This document shows, piece by piece, positions 62,597-64,000 of a stretch of 64,000 nucleotides of DNA; position 1 is the first letter of the stretch; every line of letters starts with the position of its first letter. The notes below the pieces were generated by a model. The model searched no databases. It was given only the letters and a program-made list of their open reading frames with translations, and was not told the DNA's origin. The position numbers and the translations under genes are program-made. This stretch comes from Siphonodentalium dalli. Lineage: Eukaryota; Mollusca; Scaphopoda; Gadilida; Siphonodentaliidae. Where the stretch lies: assembly GCA_032622095.1 (NCBI GenBank), contig CP136066.1, positions 182,686,716 to 182,750,715 of the forward strand. Reading direction: 5' to 3'.

Positions 62597-64000
62597 TATC
62601 ATGGCATTTATAAAAGTGTTTAGTTGCACCACGCTGACTTACTCTGAGTTACTTGTAGCTCCATACGGACAACAAATTAACGAAAATTGTGAATACCGAT
62701 CGGAACTGATGTGTGATTTTAAGTGAAAATAACTTTCGAATATTTGGGCAAGTCGCGGTGTGTGGTTTCTGTGCTGTGTGTAGTAAATTTATTTCGCGAC
62801 CAGATTAATACTCTGCGCTGCATGTCCTTCTCCATTAAACATACAATGCCATGATATGGCCAGTGCGCCATAAACCAAACCCTATAAACACTACATTTTA
62901 TATAGTTCAAGACTGATGGCTAGTGTTTGTTGCAAATAGAACCAGGCCTGTCATCCTTTCTGTTGTATTTAGATATTTGCTACTATCTTACTGTTTGTCG
63001 TTATTTATAAATTGTTTCTAATTCAAAGCCACCTGTCATAAAGAATCATTGGCAAAGCATATATAGCTTTCCGGTGAAATACTATAGTTTGCTTATAAAT
63101 TGCCGTGCTTATGAATGCAATCGAACGACAATTATTATAAATGCACCACCAACGTGCATGTTTCCAGTGAAGATTGTCACATTGCAACCTGTGTTACGTT
63201 TGTTGGTTTGTCTTTCTCCATATATTTGAAACAAAGTCCATATAAGTGCAAATTTCTTGCAGCGCTAACCTTGTATGAATAGAACACACACCATATTCGT
63301 GTCACACATGTGTCATAAATGGGGGTGGGACATTTAGAACATGATATATAGGATATTACCAGACCACATGCCGCGAGATCGAGAGACACTATATTAGTCA
63401 TCCTCACCACGCATATCGAGTGTACAAGAAAGTCAATTTGAAATATGATAAAGATTCATCTGCAATTGTATTTTTCTTGGCATTTTCGGTATCCGTCACC
63501 AAGAAAACGCAACACATTACGGTTTACTAATATATGCACACAATCAACACATCGATGCAAATTGTATACCATATATGAAACGTATTCTGTCTGGCTTCCG
63601 TATTCGTTGGTTCCGATTCCCGGCGATGGGATTAATTTCGAATTTTATGACATTGGGGAGGGTTAAGTTTTTACCTTTTATCTCATCAATTGATACGATG
63701 GATTAATGATGAAACTACAGTTTGATGAAATGTTATTTATGTAGTCATAACAATAATATAAAATATACCACTGCGATATACCGTTTTCTTGATTTTCGTA
63801 TGACAGTCCAGTAAGTGTTAAAATTAAAATCGGCCACCATGTTGGATGCCATCTTGGATTTTGATACTCTTAATTATAACAGTGCATATGGATGGAAATT
63901 CGCATCTGACACTAATTCTTATGTGTGATTGATATTAAATAAAACCAAATACGTCGCATTATTCACCATTATTGGTTCCTATTGCCAGTGATGGCTTTAT
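62597..64000. other. Unassigned right flank
   Basis: AT-rich, with no coding frame, repeat or RNA gene I can support. Confidence 0.4.

Overview
The window is eukaryotic nuclear DNA, AT-rich and dense in repeats, from an animal and most likely a marine invertebrate. Three things point that way: intron-split cytosolic sulfotransferase genes with GT-AG borders, a tRNA-derived SINE ending in a (TTGA)n-type tail, and many different transposon families. A mollusc or other lophotrochozoan fits best, but the sequence does not prove it. I see no bacterial-type operons, rRNA genes or CRISPR arrays.

Host genes. The only host gene family I recognise is cytosolic sulfotransferase (SULT), as two paralogues in tandem on the + strand. 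Gene A enters from the left edge: exons 3-5 are at 213-316, 5237-5414 and 7292-7401, and a second copy of exon 5 lies at 18214-18323. Gene B is complete: five exons between 30945 and 40648 encode 302 residues with the PAPS-binding loop, the catalytic His, the RNPKDVAVS segment and the C-terminal RKGxxGDWK motif. The introns of A and B are alignable, so whole genes were duplicated.

The most unusual structure is the intron between exons 2 and 3. In gene B it opens directly into about 61 tandem 21-bp units, each starting with a donor-like GTACGT or GTATGT. It closes with a tandem array whose units each carry a T-tract, ACAG and the first bases of exon 3. Gene A has the same kind of acceptor array at 1-212. 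Both ends of one intron have therefore been amplified as minisatellites.

Layout. 1-7400: gene A, with a ~2.9-kb degenerate repeat in intron 3 that gene B lacks and a hairpin-rich MITE in intron 4. 7118-23451: a 6.4-kb non-LTR retrotransposon (ORF1 and ORF2 intact) flanked exactly by two direct copies of a 4.5-kb stretch that includes SULT exon 5; the right copy also carries a Helitron-like insertion whose empty site survives in the left copy. 23167-30700: broken element ORFs, a SINE, a 160-bp near-perfect inverted repeat, a piggyBac-type MITE and retroelement fragments. 30945-40648: gene B. 41217-43528: four head-to-tail Helitron-like units rich in AGGTCA motifs. 44475-53880: foldback and TIR elements plus scraps of reverse transcriptase. 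53885-62596: a complete, young Gypsy-type LTR retrotransposon with 750-bp LTRs that look identical, gag and pol joined by a textbook -1 frameshift signal, and an unexplained 1.8-kb 3' region. 62597-64000: nothing recognised.

All calls come from reading the sequence; no database search was possible. Family names rest on motifs, and transposon superfamily calls are given only where termini and target sites support them.
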